Part shown: piece after piece, positions 23,990-31,554 of the stretch | How the letters are laid out: each line of letters opens with the position of its first letter | How positions within the stretch are numbered: the first letter of the stretch is position 1 | NCBI GenBank assembly: GCA_949289855.1 | Contig: CASEPS010000017.1 | Coordinates: 1 to 37,109 of the forward strand | DNA length: 37,109 nt | Reading direction: 5' to 3' | Source of the DNA: an uncultured Erysipelotrichaceae bacterium | Lineage (GTDB): Bacteria; Bacillota_I; Bacilli_A; Erysipelotrichales; Erysipelotrichaceae | Position numbers and translations under genes: made by a program | The notes under the pieces: generated by a model | Databases searched by the model: none | Told to the model about the DNA's origin: nothing | Seen by the model: only the letters and a program-made list of their open reading frames with translations

Positions 23990-24898
23990 ATGAAACAATA
24001 TTTATGCATAGACATTGACAGCGGCGTCTTTCGCTATGGCATAGTGACGGAAGAGCTCGATGTCCTGGACACAGGACGTGTCACATTCCCGATTACATCC
24101 AAAGATGAATTGTTCGAACCACTGGCTGACATCTGTGAACAATATGAAGATGATGTCGAAGGTGTCAGTATTACCATGCCAGGTGTCATCGATGAGAAAA
24201 AAGGCATGGCATATAGCGGTGGTGTATTCCAATGGGTACGCAATATGGAATATGCAAGAGAAGTATCTGAAATGGTGAACATGCCGGTTGCTATTTATAA
24301 TGATGCCAAGGCAGCAGCCCTTGCGGAAATTGGTTATGGATCATTAAAAGGTATCCGCAATGGTTTTATGGTAATGATTCTTGGTGGTGGTATTGGTGGA
24401 GCACTTGTGACAGATGGTCACCTTCTTGATGGTGCCCACTATGCGGCTGGTGAGTTCTCCTACATCCGTGGTGACTACAAGGAAAGGGATGGTGACCTTG
24501 CCATGTTTGCCCGTTCCAATGGTATTGATGGATTGACCAGATGTGTAGAAGAAGAAACTGGTGTCAAGAACATGAACATCATCCGCATCATGAGCAGAAT
24601 TCAGAGTAAAGATGAAGACGTACTGCGTGGTGTAAATAAATATTGTGACAGACTTGCGACATATATTTACAATATCCAGTGCATTACGGACGCGTCCAGA
24701 GTTGTCATAGGTGGCAACATTACCGATGACCCTACGTTCTTGAAACTGATCAAGGAAGCTGTGCACAGAAGGTTTGTCAATGTGCCATACCTGAATATCT
24801 GGGAACCTGAAATTGTAGAATCAGACTTCCATTCCAATGCCCGTATGTTTGGGGCAGTCTATAATTTCCGCAGACTGATTGAACATGTAGAAGACTGA
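23990..24898 (+). CDS. ROK-family protein (sugar kinase-like) with altered phosphate loop
   Basis: The 302-residue protein has the ROK fold: an N-terminal ATP-binding strand, GVSITMPGVID, the sugar-contact and catalytic-base region NMPVAIYNDAKAAALAE (the ND pair carries the base Asp), GGGIGGALV and GGNITDD. Two points are unusual. The normal phosphate-1 loop DIGGT is here DIDSG (residues 8-12), and the ROK zinc motif CxCGxxGC is absent, as it also is in some beta-glucoside kinases. It may phosphorylate glucose or a beta-glucoside, or bind sugar without efficient catalysis. AAGGAGC is upstream of the ATG. A single gene with its own terminator; no PTS or glycosidase lies next to it. Confidence 0.85.
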   Translation: MKQYLCIDIDSGVFRYGIVTEELDVLDTGRVTFPITSKDELFEPLADICEQYEDDVEGVSITMPGVIDEKKGMAYSGGVFQWVRNMEYAREVSEMVNMPVAIYNDAKAAALAEIGYGSLKGIRNGFMVMILGGGIGGALVTDGHLLDGAHYAAGEFSYIRGDYKERDGDLAMFARSNGIDGLTRCVEEETGVKNMNIIRIMSRIQSKDEDVLRGVNKYCDRLATYIYNIQCITDASRVVIGGNITDDPTFLKLIKEAVHRRFVNVPYLNIWEPEIVESDFHSNARMFGAVYNFRRLIEHVED

Positions 24899-24900
24899 TG

Positions 24901-24931
24901 AACAGTGGCAGATATCTGCCACTGTTTTGTT
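24901..24931 (+). terminator. Intrinsic terminator of the ROK gene
   Basis: AACAGTGGCAG-ATAT-CTGCCACTGTT, a perfect 11-base-pair stem, followed by TTGTT. Being a perfect palindrome it could act both ways. Confidence 0.85.
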
Positions 24932-24953
24932 GTCTGTCGCTTAAATGTGCATT

Positions 24954-24982
24954 TTGTCGGATGCTTTCACCTTATTTACATT
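24954..24982 (+). promoter_or_regulatory. Likely promoter of the WG-lipoprotein pair
   Basis: TTGTCG (24954-24959), 17 bases, TACATT (24977-24982); 41 bases before the first ATG. Confidence 0.55.
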
Positions 24983-25023
24983 GTCATAGTATTCTGAAGG
25001 CAGTAAGAGAGAGGACAAAATAT

Positions 25024-27276
25024 ATGAGCAGGAAAGACAGAATAAATGGACTTATAATCAGTTTTCTCTGTATGACACTTGCAGGATGTACATTATCCGC
25101 ACCAGTGACAGAAGAAACAGAAGCAGTTCCTGTTACACAAGAAGAGATCAAAGAAGTTATCTGGGCAGTTGATCCTGATGAAGGACTCTTTGATAGCTAT
25201 GAAGAGGTAACCATTCTCAATGGCATGATTGATCAGGGGTTTGAAACAATCAATGGAGTAAAAGGTTATCCTTCTCAATGGGCATCAAAGGATTACAGTG
25301 GCAATGTCTTAAAAGTGAAACAGAATAGCAAGTATAATCTCATTGACTACTATGGAGACAAGCTGCTGGATGAATTCAGAACTTATATTGGTAATCCGGC
25401 ATATGTAGCATTTTCAGAAGATAATTACATCTATAGTGGTGATAAAATTCTTGAAACAGTTATTTTGACCTCAGATACAGAACCGCGTCATCAAGAAAAT
25501 TCATCCTATAAAGATACTATAGAGCTGAGCGAATTAGATGCTGGATTTAATGAAGTTTATACTGGTCTTACTTGGCAGAACGGTGAACCGCAGGCAAATG
25601 ATACAACATGGTATGTAGAAGGAGAAACCATCTATGAGGTAAAGGGGGATGGTAGTAAGCTGCCTGTTACACAGATTTCCGCAGCATATAACGCGCAAAG
25701 CGATTATCTCATTCCAAAGAGGGAGGGAGATAAATTATTGGGATATGTTGCAATAGAAAATGGAACTGCTATTAAGCCGCTGATTCCATATCAGCCTACA
25801 GGCATCATGGTGAATGGCATTGTTGCAGTAGAAGAAAATCTTTCGCAAAGTACTACCTATAGTCGCAATATGAGTGATGAACAGGTTAACCAGGGAATTA
25901 TGGCAGAAGGAAATAATCTTGGTGTTTATAATGCCTATGATGGTGAATTACTTTCTGATTTTGTCTATGACGCAATTGGTGCCTGTGAAGAAGGGTATGT
26001 ACCTGTAAGACAAAATGGAAAATGGGGATTATTGGACATAGAAAGCAAAGAGATGGTCATTCCTTGTATTCTGAATGCAATTTCTACGGTTTATGGTGGA
26101 ATGGTTTATGTGGATACAGGAGAAGGAAGAGGTGTTCTTGATCTTGAAGAAACACTTGCGGAAGGAATCAGCATCACAATGGGAAGTCTTACCGGAAAGT
26201 ACTCCGATCACATTGAGACACTGTTCAATAAGATTGAAGGCCTGGAAGGTAAGGGAATATATGAGATTATTGCGCTTCCATATCGTACCTATTGGGGTTC
26301 TGCAATGGAGACAATGGAATTCAAAGGGAATTGTATGACATGGGATGAGAAACCATATAATCCCGATACGGCAATGTTAATTGGACATGACCATAGTTAT
26401 TGGTTATATGGGACAGACGGCAAACGGATCAATAATGTGACATATGAATACTTTAATGTAATTCTCAATTTGCGTGGTGGTCTGAATGACTTGGGTTCCG
26501 ACAGTCCATATCATTATCTGGATCAAAACCTACAACCAACAGGCAATCATACAGATACTAATTTTTCTGTAATAGGCGATACTTTGTCATTGAATATGTA
26601 TCAGGGCATTTTCCCGGAAGGCAGAAAACACCGCTATGTGCATTGTGAATATATAACAGAAGATCCAGTGAAAGAGCCTTGGCCATATCTTTATACAGGG
26701 AACAACTGGCTTATGGATGAAGACAAAAATAGGACGATTGATGTTGGACCACTCGTAGATACAAACCCGCTCAGCTTTGATCCGGATTATCTTTATAAAC
26801 GTCATTTTGGACCAGTATTTGTTAATGGATTCATTACTGTTGGTAATCCTGATGAAATCCATTCAGATAAGCCAAAGGAATATCACCACCTGTACGATCC
26901 AGATATCTCTTCAAAATTTGAGGATGAATATTTTGAAAGCGAAATTCCAGCAGTAGAACATGTAGCCTTCCTCAATGCGGATACCGGGGAACAATCACCA
27001 TATTATGAAAATGCAAAGTGGTTCCAGGAAGGTATAGCACCTGTGAAACTGAATGATAAATGGGGTTACATCAATACCGATTATGAGGTAGTTGTGCCAT
27101 TTGTCTTTGACAGTGCATCGGTATGTGGAAGTGGAAAGGTCATCTTGGAAGTGCAGGGTAAGTATTATTCATTTGATCTTGCTTATGCAATGAATAATGG
27201 GGCAGATCTTTCAGAAGAAGGATTGAATAATTGGATATCAAATCTTGAAAAGGAGAGTGTGGGAAATGAAAAGTAA
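25024..27276 (+). CDS. WG-repeat lipoprotein, 750 residues
   Basis: An upstream in-frame extension exists, but AGAGGA about 8 bases before ATG at 25024 and the lipoprotein signal right after it (membrane stretch, LAGC, Cys22) fix the start. The mature protein is secreted and lipid-anchored. At least two WG (Trp-Gly) repeat units can be read: NGKWGLLDIESKEMVIPC near residue 332 and NDKWGYINTDYEVVVPFVF near 680, each preceded by an EGYVPV or EGIAPV strand. WG repeats form beta-rich scaffolds of unknown binding role. About residues 45-100 (IWAVDPDEGLFD..., GYPSQWAS) and 300-390 are clearly shared with the next gene, so the two arose by duplication. This copy has an extra C-terminal part of about 350 residues. 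The genes look more AT-rich than their neighbours by eye. Function is unknown. Confidence 0.85.
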   Translation: MSRKDRINGLIISFLCMTLAGCTLSAPVTEETEAVPVTQEEIKEVIWAVDPDEGLFDSYEEVTILNGMIDQGFETINGVKGYPSQWASKDYSGNVLKVKQNSKYNLIDYYGDKLLDEFRTYIGNPAYVAFSEDNYIYSGDKILETVILTSDTEPRHQENSSYKDTIELSELDAGFNEVYTGLTWQNGEPQANDTTWYVEGETIYEVKGDGSKLPVTQISAAYNAQSDYLIPKREGDKLLGYVAIENGTAIKPLIPYQPTGIMVNGIVAVEENLSQSTTYSRNMSDEQVNQGIMAEGNNLGVYNAYDGELLSDFVYDAIGACEEGYVPVRQNGKWGLLDIESKEMVIPCILNAISTVYGGMVYVDTGEGRGVLDLEETLAEGISITMGSLTGKYSDHIETLFNKIEGLEGKGIYEIIALPYRTYWGSAMETMEFKGNCMTWDEKPYNPDTAMLIGHDHSYWLYGTDGKRINNVTYEYFNVILNLRGGLNDLGSDSPYHYLDQNLQPTGNHTDTNFSVIGDTLSLNMYQGIFPEGRKHRYVHCEYITEDPVKEPWPYLYTGNNWLMDEDKNRTIDVGPLVDTNPLSFDPDYLYKRHFGPVFVNGFITVGNPDEIHSDKPKEYHHLYDPDISSKFEDEYFESEIPAVEHVAFLNADTGEQSPYYENAKWFQEGIAPVKLNDKWGYINTDYEVVVPFVFDSASVCGSGKVILEVQGKYYSFDLAYAMNNGADLSEEGLNNWISNLEKESVGNEK

Positions 27277-28486
27277 AGGTACGAGAAAATTGTTTGTTGC
27301 ACTGATCAGTGTTGCGACATTGTGTGGATGTAGAAGTGCTGCTCAACCAGCAGAAACACCAAAATCTACGCATGTAATCTGGACAGTCAGTCCGGAAGAA
27401 GGCGTGTTTGATGCGGCAGAAGATGTGCAGATTCTCAATGGTGCAGTGGATTGGTTCTTCATGTCATATAGAGGATTGATTGGTTATCCATCTCAATGGG
27501 CAAGTGAAGCATATAGCCCTGATGTATTAAAAGTGCAGATGAATGGTGAATATACATTGTATACATATGAAGGTGAACGATTGTTTGAAGATACATATAA
27601 GTGCATCGGAAATTATATGGGACCGCAGGGAATCATGGATACGTCCAACAGATATCCATTTGAGCGGATTTCTGTATCAGATGATGTATTGCTCAGATGG
27701 ATAGATAGTGATACAGAGGGAACAGAACCGTATGTAGACTTTAATGTTCTGAGTGAAGATTATCGATCGATTAAAGAAGAGTATCTGCACGCTCCCCAAT
27801 ATGGTGATCTAGGGGTATTGCCGAAAGTTAATTTCATACAGGGGAAAGATCAATTAGAAGATAGCAATGGAAAAACATATTCTGTAGCAGAAGCTGAAGA
27901 TAGCATTTACACTACAAATGGATATGATCTCAGAACTCCACTTGATTATGTATTCCCAGTCGAAAATGAAAATGAGGAAACGGTTGCTTACCGTGTTATC
28001 CGTAATGATGGCACGGTTGGTGAAGAAATTCCTAATGAAGTTGCGGGCGTTATGATCAATGGGGTATTGCCAGTATTTAATAGAACACCAGATGCGAATA
28101 GTGAGGGTTATGGTTCAAGAAATAACAAAGGAGACCTTTATGGTGTTGGTACAGCAGCTGAAGGTTCTGCTATCGGTTTGTACAATGCATACACAGATGA
28201 AATGATCAGTGACTTTGCCTATGAAGCTGTTGGTGTAACTGAAGAAGGTTATGTGCCTGTGAAAGAAGCTGGTAAGTGGGGATTGTATAGTATTGAAAAT
28301 AAGACACTGGTTATTCCCTGTATCCTGGATGATATTACCAGTGTTTATAATGGCATGGTTTATATAGAGATCGATGGCAGAAAAGGTGTGCTGAACCTTG
28401 GTGAAACATTGGCTGCTGGTGTTGAAATCAATGAGGAAACGCTGGCAGAAGTAGTGGTGGAAGAAACTGCTGCACCTGAGGTATAA
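27266..28486 (+). CDS. WG-repeat lipoprotein paralogue, 406 residues
   Basis: The start at ATG 27266 overlaps the end of the previous gene by 11 bases and follows AAAGGAGAG. The lipoprotein signal ends ATLCGC with Cys22, the same position as in the paralogue. Residues 45-100 (IWTVSPEEGVFD..., GYPSQWAS) and about 310-390 (SDFAYEAVGVTEEGYVPV, GKWGLYSIENKTLVIPC, GMVYIEIDGRKGVLNL) match the first protein closely. It stops about where the extra C-terminal half of the larger copy begins. It ends in an acidic ...VVVEETAAPEV tail. No T-rich terminator for this strand follows. The two probably form a surface complex or recognise related ligands; neither is shown. Confidence 0.83.
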   Translation: MKSKGTRKLFVALISVATLCGCRSAAQPAETPKSTHVIWTVSPEEGVFDAAEDVQILNGAVDWFFMSYRGLIGYPSQWASEAYSPDVLKVQMNGEYTLYTYEGERLFEDTYKCIGNYMGPQGIMDTSNRYPFERISVSDDVLLRWIDSDTEGTEPYVDFNVLSEDYRSIKEEYLHAPQYGDLGVLPKVNFIQGKDQLEDSNGKTYSVAEAEDSIYTTNGYDLRTPLDYVFPVENENEETVAYRVIRNDGTVGEEIPNEVAGVMINGVLPVFNRTPDANSEGYGSRNNKGDLYGVGTAAEGSAIGLYNAYTDEMISDFAYEAVGVTEEGYVPVKEAGKWGLYSIENKTLVIPCILDDITSVYNGMVYIEIDGRKGVLNLGETLAAGVEINEETLAEVVVEETAAPEV

Positions 28487-28511
28487 AAAAAGGCAATTCT
28501 TTCTGAATTGC
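28484..28511 (-). terminator. Hairpin with U tract readable on the minus strand
   Basis: GCAATTC (28493-28499) and GAATTGC (28505-28511) pair around TTTCT. On the plus strand no T tract follows. On the minus strand it is followed by CCTTTTTTTAT, the form of an intrinsic terminator. No minus-strand gene is visible to its right. Confidence 0.55.
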
Positions 28512-28584
28512 TCCCAACAAATACATAATAGCTGAAAAAAATTTTGATTACAAGACTGGTAAAACCCCTTGTACAAGCTATTAT

Positions 28585-29370
28585 ATAAGTGCAAAGAGAA
28601 ATACACAGAACCAAAGCAAAAAAGAAAAGGACAAGGGTCGAAGGGGACCGGGAGGTATCCAATGAAACCAGGAATTTACGAAGGCAGGTAACCAAACCTG
28701 CAAAGACAATTGAATTCAATTCTGTAATCCAAAACAGCATTGGGCAAAAGAAAACCTGAACTATGATCTCCATAGATGATGTCGTGAGATATCATTAAAA
28801 GATCAGTAAGGGGAAAGATTACTGATTCAGATGAGAAGAATTCTGGAATGGAAAAGAGAATATTGAATTCTGTGGAATGAATCTGCTGAAGTAGAGATAA
28901 CCAATCATGAATTAAGTAAGCAGAAAAAGTAAGGAAACAGAAAAGAGATAAGATCTTAACAGAAAGAATTTGAAACAAAAGAGATCAGCTGGTGGAAATC
29001 CGGAAAACAACTGAATGATCAGAAATGATCAACAGAAAGAATCATGAACAACATACATTTAAATAATAGAATGTATGGAAAGGAATGATGAAATGAACGG
29101 ATGGAAACAAATGATGACAAAGTAATCAGCCAGAGTAAAGCAGATGAAACGAAATCAGGAAACGAAAAGCTGAAGTAAAAAACAGAAGATCGTAAGGCAG
29201 ATAGATCAGGTAAATCAACCTGTTGAAATAGCAGTGAAAATACGTTGGTGAAAGCAACGGACAACAAGTGTAAATAGCTCGTTAGATGTCGATAGTTCTC
29301 AGTTCAAAGCTGATAAGGATACAGAATGAATAACAGGAAGCTGGCATGGATTGCCGGCTTTCTTTCTGTT
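28585..29370 (+). ncRNA. Candidate large structured noncoding RNA (about 700-790 nt)
   Basis: The region has no credible gene on either strand; the plus strand is strongly purine-rich with some two dozen GAAA stretches. Perfect or near-perfect hairpins can be read one after another: 28684-28701 (GCAGGT/ACCTGC), 28761-28775, 28776-28795 (GTGA loop), 28802-28826 (8 pairs), 28837-28871 (outer AGAATTC/GAATTCT), 28882-28924, 29017-29030 (GATCA-GAAA-TGATC), 29052-29077 (CATACATT/AATGTATG, inside ATCAT 29041/ATGAT 29085), 29207-29222 and 29243-29259. GTATCC (28655-28660) can pair with GGATAC (29317-29322), closing most of the molecule. It ends in tandem terminators. TATTATATAA at 28579-28588 is a possible -10 but no good -35 is seen, so the 5' end is a guess. 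Size and style recall ROOL, GOLLD or OLE RNAs; I cannot assign a family. Confidence 0.65.
29332..29370 (+). terminator. First of two tandem terminators after the candidate RNA
   Basis: AAGCTGGCA (29338-29346) pairs with TGCCGGCTT (29352-29360), one wobble, followed by TCTTTCTGTT. Flanking AACAG and CTGTT can extend the pairing. Confidence 0.82.
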
Positions 29371-29375
29371 AAGGG

Positions 29376-29394
29376 GAGTGAAAACACTCTTTTT
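29376..29394 (+). terminator. Second tandem terminator
   Basis: GAGTG-AAAA-CACTC and five T, starting 6 bases after the first terminator. It insulates the DJ-1 gene from the upstream transcript. Confidence 0.7.
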
Positions 29395-29409
29395 GAGATT
29401 CTGAATGGA

Positions 29410-29418
29410 TGCTATAAT
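29410..29418 (+). promoter_or_regulatory. Extended -10 promoter element for the DJ-1 operon
   Basis: TGCTATAAT, a consensus extended -10, 57 bases before the DJ-1 start and after both terminators. No strong -35. Confidence 0.5.
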
Positions 29419-29474
29419 GCTGAGGTAGAAGAACATCTTTTTATCATGGATGTGTCTTTAGACAGGAGTATACA

Positions 29475-30035
29475 ATGAAGTGTCTGATATATCTTGCGGA
29501 AGGTTTTGAAGAATGTGAAGCATTGATTACAGTGGATCTGTTGAGACGTGGTGGAATGACAATTGATATGGTTTCCATCACGGATGAAAAGCTTGTGAGA
29601 TCTTCTCATCAGGTTGGCATCATGGCGGATTATGTGCTGAAGGAAGTAGATCCATGCGACTATGATGTATTGATTATGCCAGGCGGAAAACTTGGTACAA
29701 GCAATCTTGAGGCATGTTCTGCTGTAACAGAAGCGATGAAGAAACATTTTGAGGCTGGAAAGCTGACATGTGCAATTTGTGCTGCACCATCTATTCTTGG
29801 TCACCTTGGCATTCTCAATGGAAAAAAGTATACATGTTTCCCAGGCTTCGATGATGAGAGCTATGGTGGAGATTATCAGATGAAGCTTGCAGTCAAAGAT
29901 GGAAATGTCATTACTGGCAGGGGGATGGGTGCTACGATTGAGTTTGCCCGTGAAATTCTCAAGACAGCTCTGAATGAAGAGGAGATGAAAGCTGTCGAGA
30001 ATGGTATCCAGTATGAACATACATTTGATAAATGA
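29475..30035 (+). CDS. DJ-1/PfpI-family protein
   Basis: The 186-residue protein is of the DJ-1/ThiJ group. The nucleophile-elbow cysteine is Cys102 in CAICAAPSILG, and Glu15 in EGFEECEA matches the conserved glutamate that lowers its pKa. PGG (69-71) and GATIEFA near the C-terminus complete the family pattern. Members are proposed glyoxalase III, deglycase or redox-protection enzymes; which activity applies here is unclear. AGGAG precedes the ATG. It is the first gene of a run ending at 34929, with 37 bases before the hydrogenase gene, so a role in protecting metabolism or redox balance fits the context. Confidence 0.9.
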   Translation: MKCLIYLAEGFEECEALITVDLLRRGGMTIDMVSITDEKLVRSSHQVGIMADYVLKEVDPCDYDVLIMPGGKLGTSNLEACSAVTEAMKKHFEAGKLTCAICAAPSILGHLGILNGKKYTCFPGFDDESYGGDYQMKLAVKDGNVITGRGMGATIEFAREILKTALNEEEMKAVENGIQYEHTFDK

Positions 30036-30072
30036 TGTGAAAGAGTGAATAGAAGGACAGGAGAAAAACAGT

Positions 30073-31554
30073 ATGATCAGTATTTTCACAAGTGATTCAA
30101 GCCAGTTCAAGTTTGATGTGCTCGTTGAAGTGGCAAGAGAGGCATTGAATAATGACCTCAGTGAAGAAAAAGCCAATGCGATGGCAAGGCAGCTTGTTTC
30201 ACTCGGCGGTGAGAGATTCCGCTGCTGCGTATACAAGGAAAGAGAAGTTCTGAGACAGCGTGTACGCCTTGCTATGGGCAAGATGGCAAATGACAGTGAA
30301 GAATATAAGCCAAAGCAGATTGTGCAGGTTATTGAAGCTGCATGTGATGGCTGTACAATTCAGAAGATTCAGGTAACAGATAACTGCCGTAAGTGCATGA
30401 AGAAGTCCTGTATGGCTGCCTGCAACTTTGGTGCTATTTCCATGGGGCCACACCGTTCCCAGATTGACCACACAAAGTGTAAGGAATGTGGTGCATGTGC
30501 AAGAGCATGTCCATACAATGCGATTGTTGTTACGGAAAGACCATGCTTTGCAAGCTGCCCGGTACAGGCTATTTCCTGGAATGAAGCAAATATCGCACAG
30601 ATTGATGAAGACAGATGTATCAACTGTGGTGCCTGCCTCAAGGCTTGCCCATTCGGTGCAATTTCCGATATGAGTTGGGTTTCCCAGGTTATCAAGATGC
30701 TCAAGACTGGTGTGGAAGCTTATGCGATTGTCGCTCCTTCCATCCAGGGACAGTTTGAAAATGTACCTCTTCCACAGATCATGAAGGCTGTGGAAATGCT
30801 CGGTTTCACAAAGTGTCTTGAAGTTGCCAGTGGTGCGGATGCAGTTGCTTACTATGAAGCAGAGGAGCTTGTCAAGCATAAGGAAACTGGTCTTCCAATG
30901 ACAACATCCTGCTGCCCGGGTTTTGTCAACATGTTGAAGATTCACTTCCCAGAGCAGTATGAGAAGAACAAGAGTACAACCGTTACACCGATGATGGCAA
31001 CAGCAAGAAAGCTCAAGCTGGAACATCCTGGCTGCAAGGTTGTCTTCGTTGGACCATGTGTTGCCAAGAAGCAGGAAGCTATGCAGGAAGTATCTGCGGT
31101 TGACTATGTACTGACATATGAAGAAGTCAGCGCAATGATGATTGCCAAGGGTATTGATGTTGATGAAGTGGAAGCAGTTGAAGATCTCACCGCATCCAAC
31201 TACGGCAGAAACTTTGCATATTCTGGTGGTGTAGCAGCAGCTGTTGCACAGGCACTGAAGGAATCCGGTTATGATAAGCCGGTCACAACAGTACTGGCGA
31301 ATGGTGGCAAGGAATGCAAACAGCAGCTCAACCTCATTAAGTTCGGCAAGTTCAATGCGGACATTCTTGAAGGTATGGCTTGTCCTGGTGGATGTATTGC
31401 TGGTCCTGGTGTCATTTCCCAGCCGCTCATGGTCAAAGGACGTATGGCAAAAGAAAATGTGCCAAATAAAGCACGTACCATTACGGAGTCACTGCAGTCC
31501 ACAGACTATTCCAATGTGGATATGAATGTGAACCACAAGATTGATTTCGAATGA
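30073..31554 (+). CDS. [FeFe] hydrogenase, monomeric group B-like
   Basis: The 493-residue cytoplasmic iron-sulfur protein has an N-terminal domain with several cysteines (CDGC 91-94; Cys105, 108, 113, 117), a two-cluster ferredoxin region (Cys136, 139, 142, 146 and Cys182, 185, 188, 192) and the catalytic H-cluster domain. Its three H-cluster signatures are TSCCPGF (278-284), GPCVAKK (327-333, Cys329) and EGMACPGGC (433-441, Cys437 and Cys441), so all H-cluster cysteines are present. The pattern fits the little-studied group B enzymes rather than the well-known bifurcating ones. It would make or take up H2 using ferredoxin. The maturation genes hydE, hydF and hydG are not in this window. Its stop overlaps the DUF1349 start (ATGA). 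Confidence 0.92.
   Translation: MISIFTSDSSQFKFDVLVEVAREALNNDLSEEKANAMARQLVSLGGERFRCCVYKEREVLRQRVRLAMGKMANDSEEYKPKQIVQVIEAACDGCTIQKIQVTDNCRKCMKKSCMAACNFGAISMGPHRSQIDHTKCKECGACARACPYNAIVVTERPCFASCPVQAISWNEANIAQIDEDRCINCGACLKACPFGAISDMSWVSQVIKMLKTGVEAYAIVAPSIQGQFENVPLPQIMKAVEMLGFTKCLEVASGADAVAYYEAEELVKHKETGLPMTTSCCPGFVNMLKIHFPEQYEKNKSTTVTPMMATARKLKLEHPGCKVVFVGPCVAKKQEAMQEVSAVDYVLTYEEVSAMMIAKGIDVDEVEAVEDLTASNYGRNFAYSGGVAAAVAQALKESGYDKPVTTVLANGGKECKQQLNLIKFGKFNADILEGMACPGGCIAGPGVISQPLMVKGRMAKENVPNKARTITESLQSTDYSNVDMNVNHKIDFE

Noticed and set aside
28360-29267. Minus-strand frames of 82-137 codons in the 28.3-29.3 kb gap
   Set aside because: They are rich in Phe, Ser and Leu simply because the strand is pyrimidine-rich, lack ribosome sites, and overlap one another; the RNA interpretation explains the region better.
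28585-29370. Group II intron or decayed transposase as the explanation for the gap
   Set aside because: No intron-type 5' GUGYG with a domain V hairpin, no reverse-transcriptase fragment and no terminal repeats could be found.
29412-30281. 289-codon minus-strand frame over the DJ-1 and hydrogenase genes
   Set aside because: It overlaps two well-supported genes on the other strand and has no family features.
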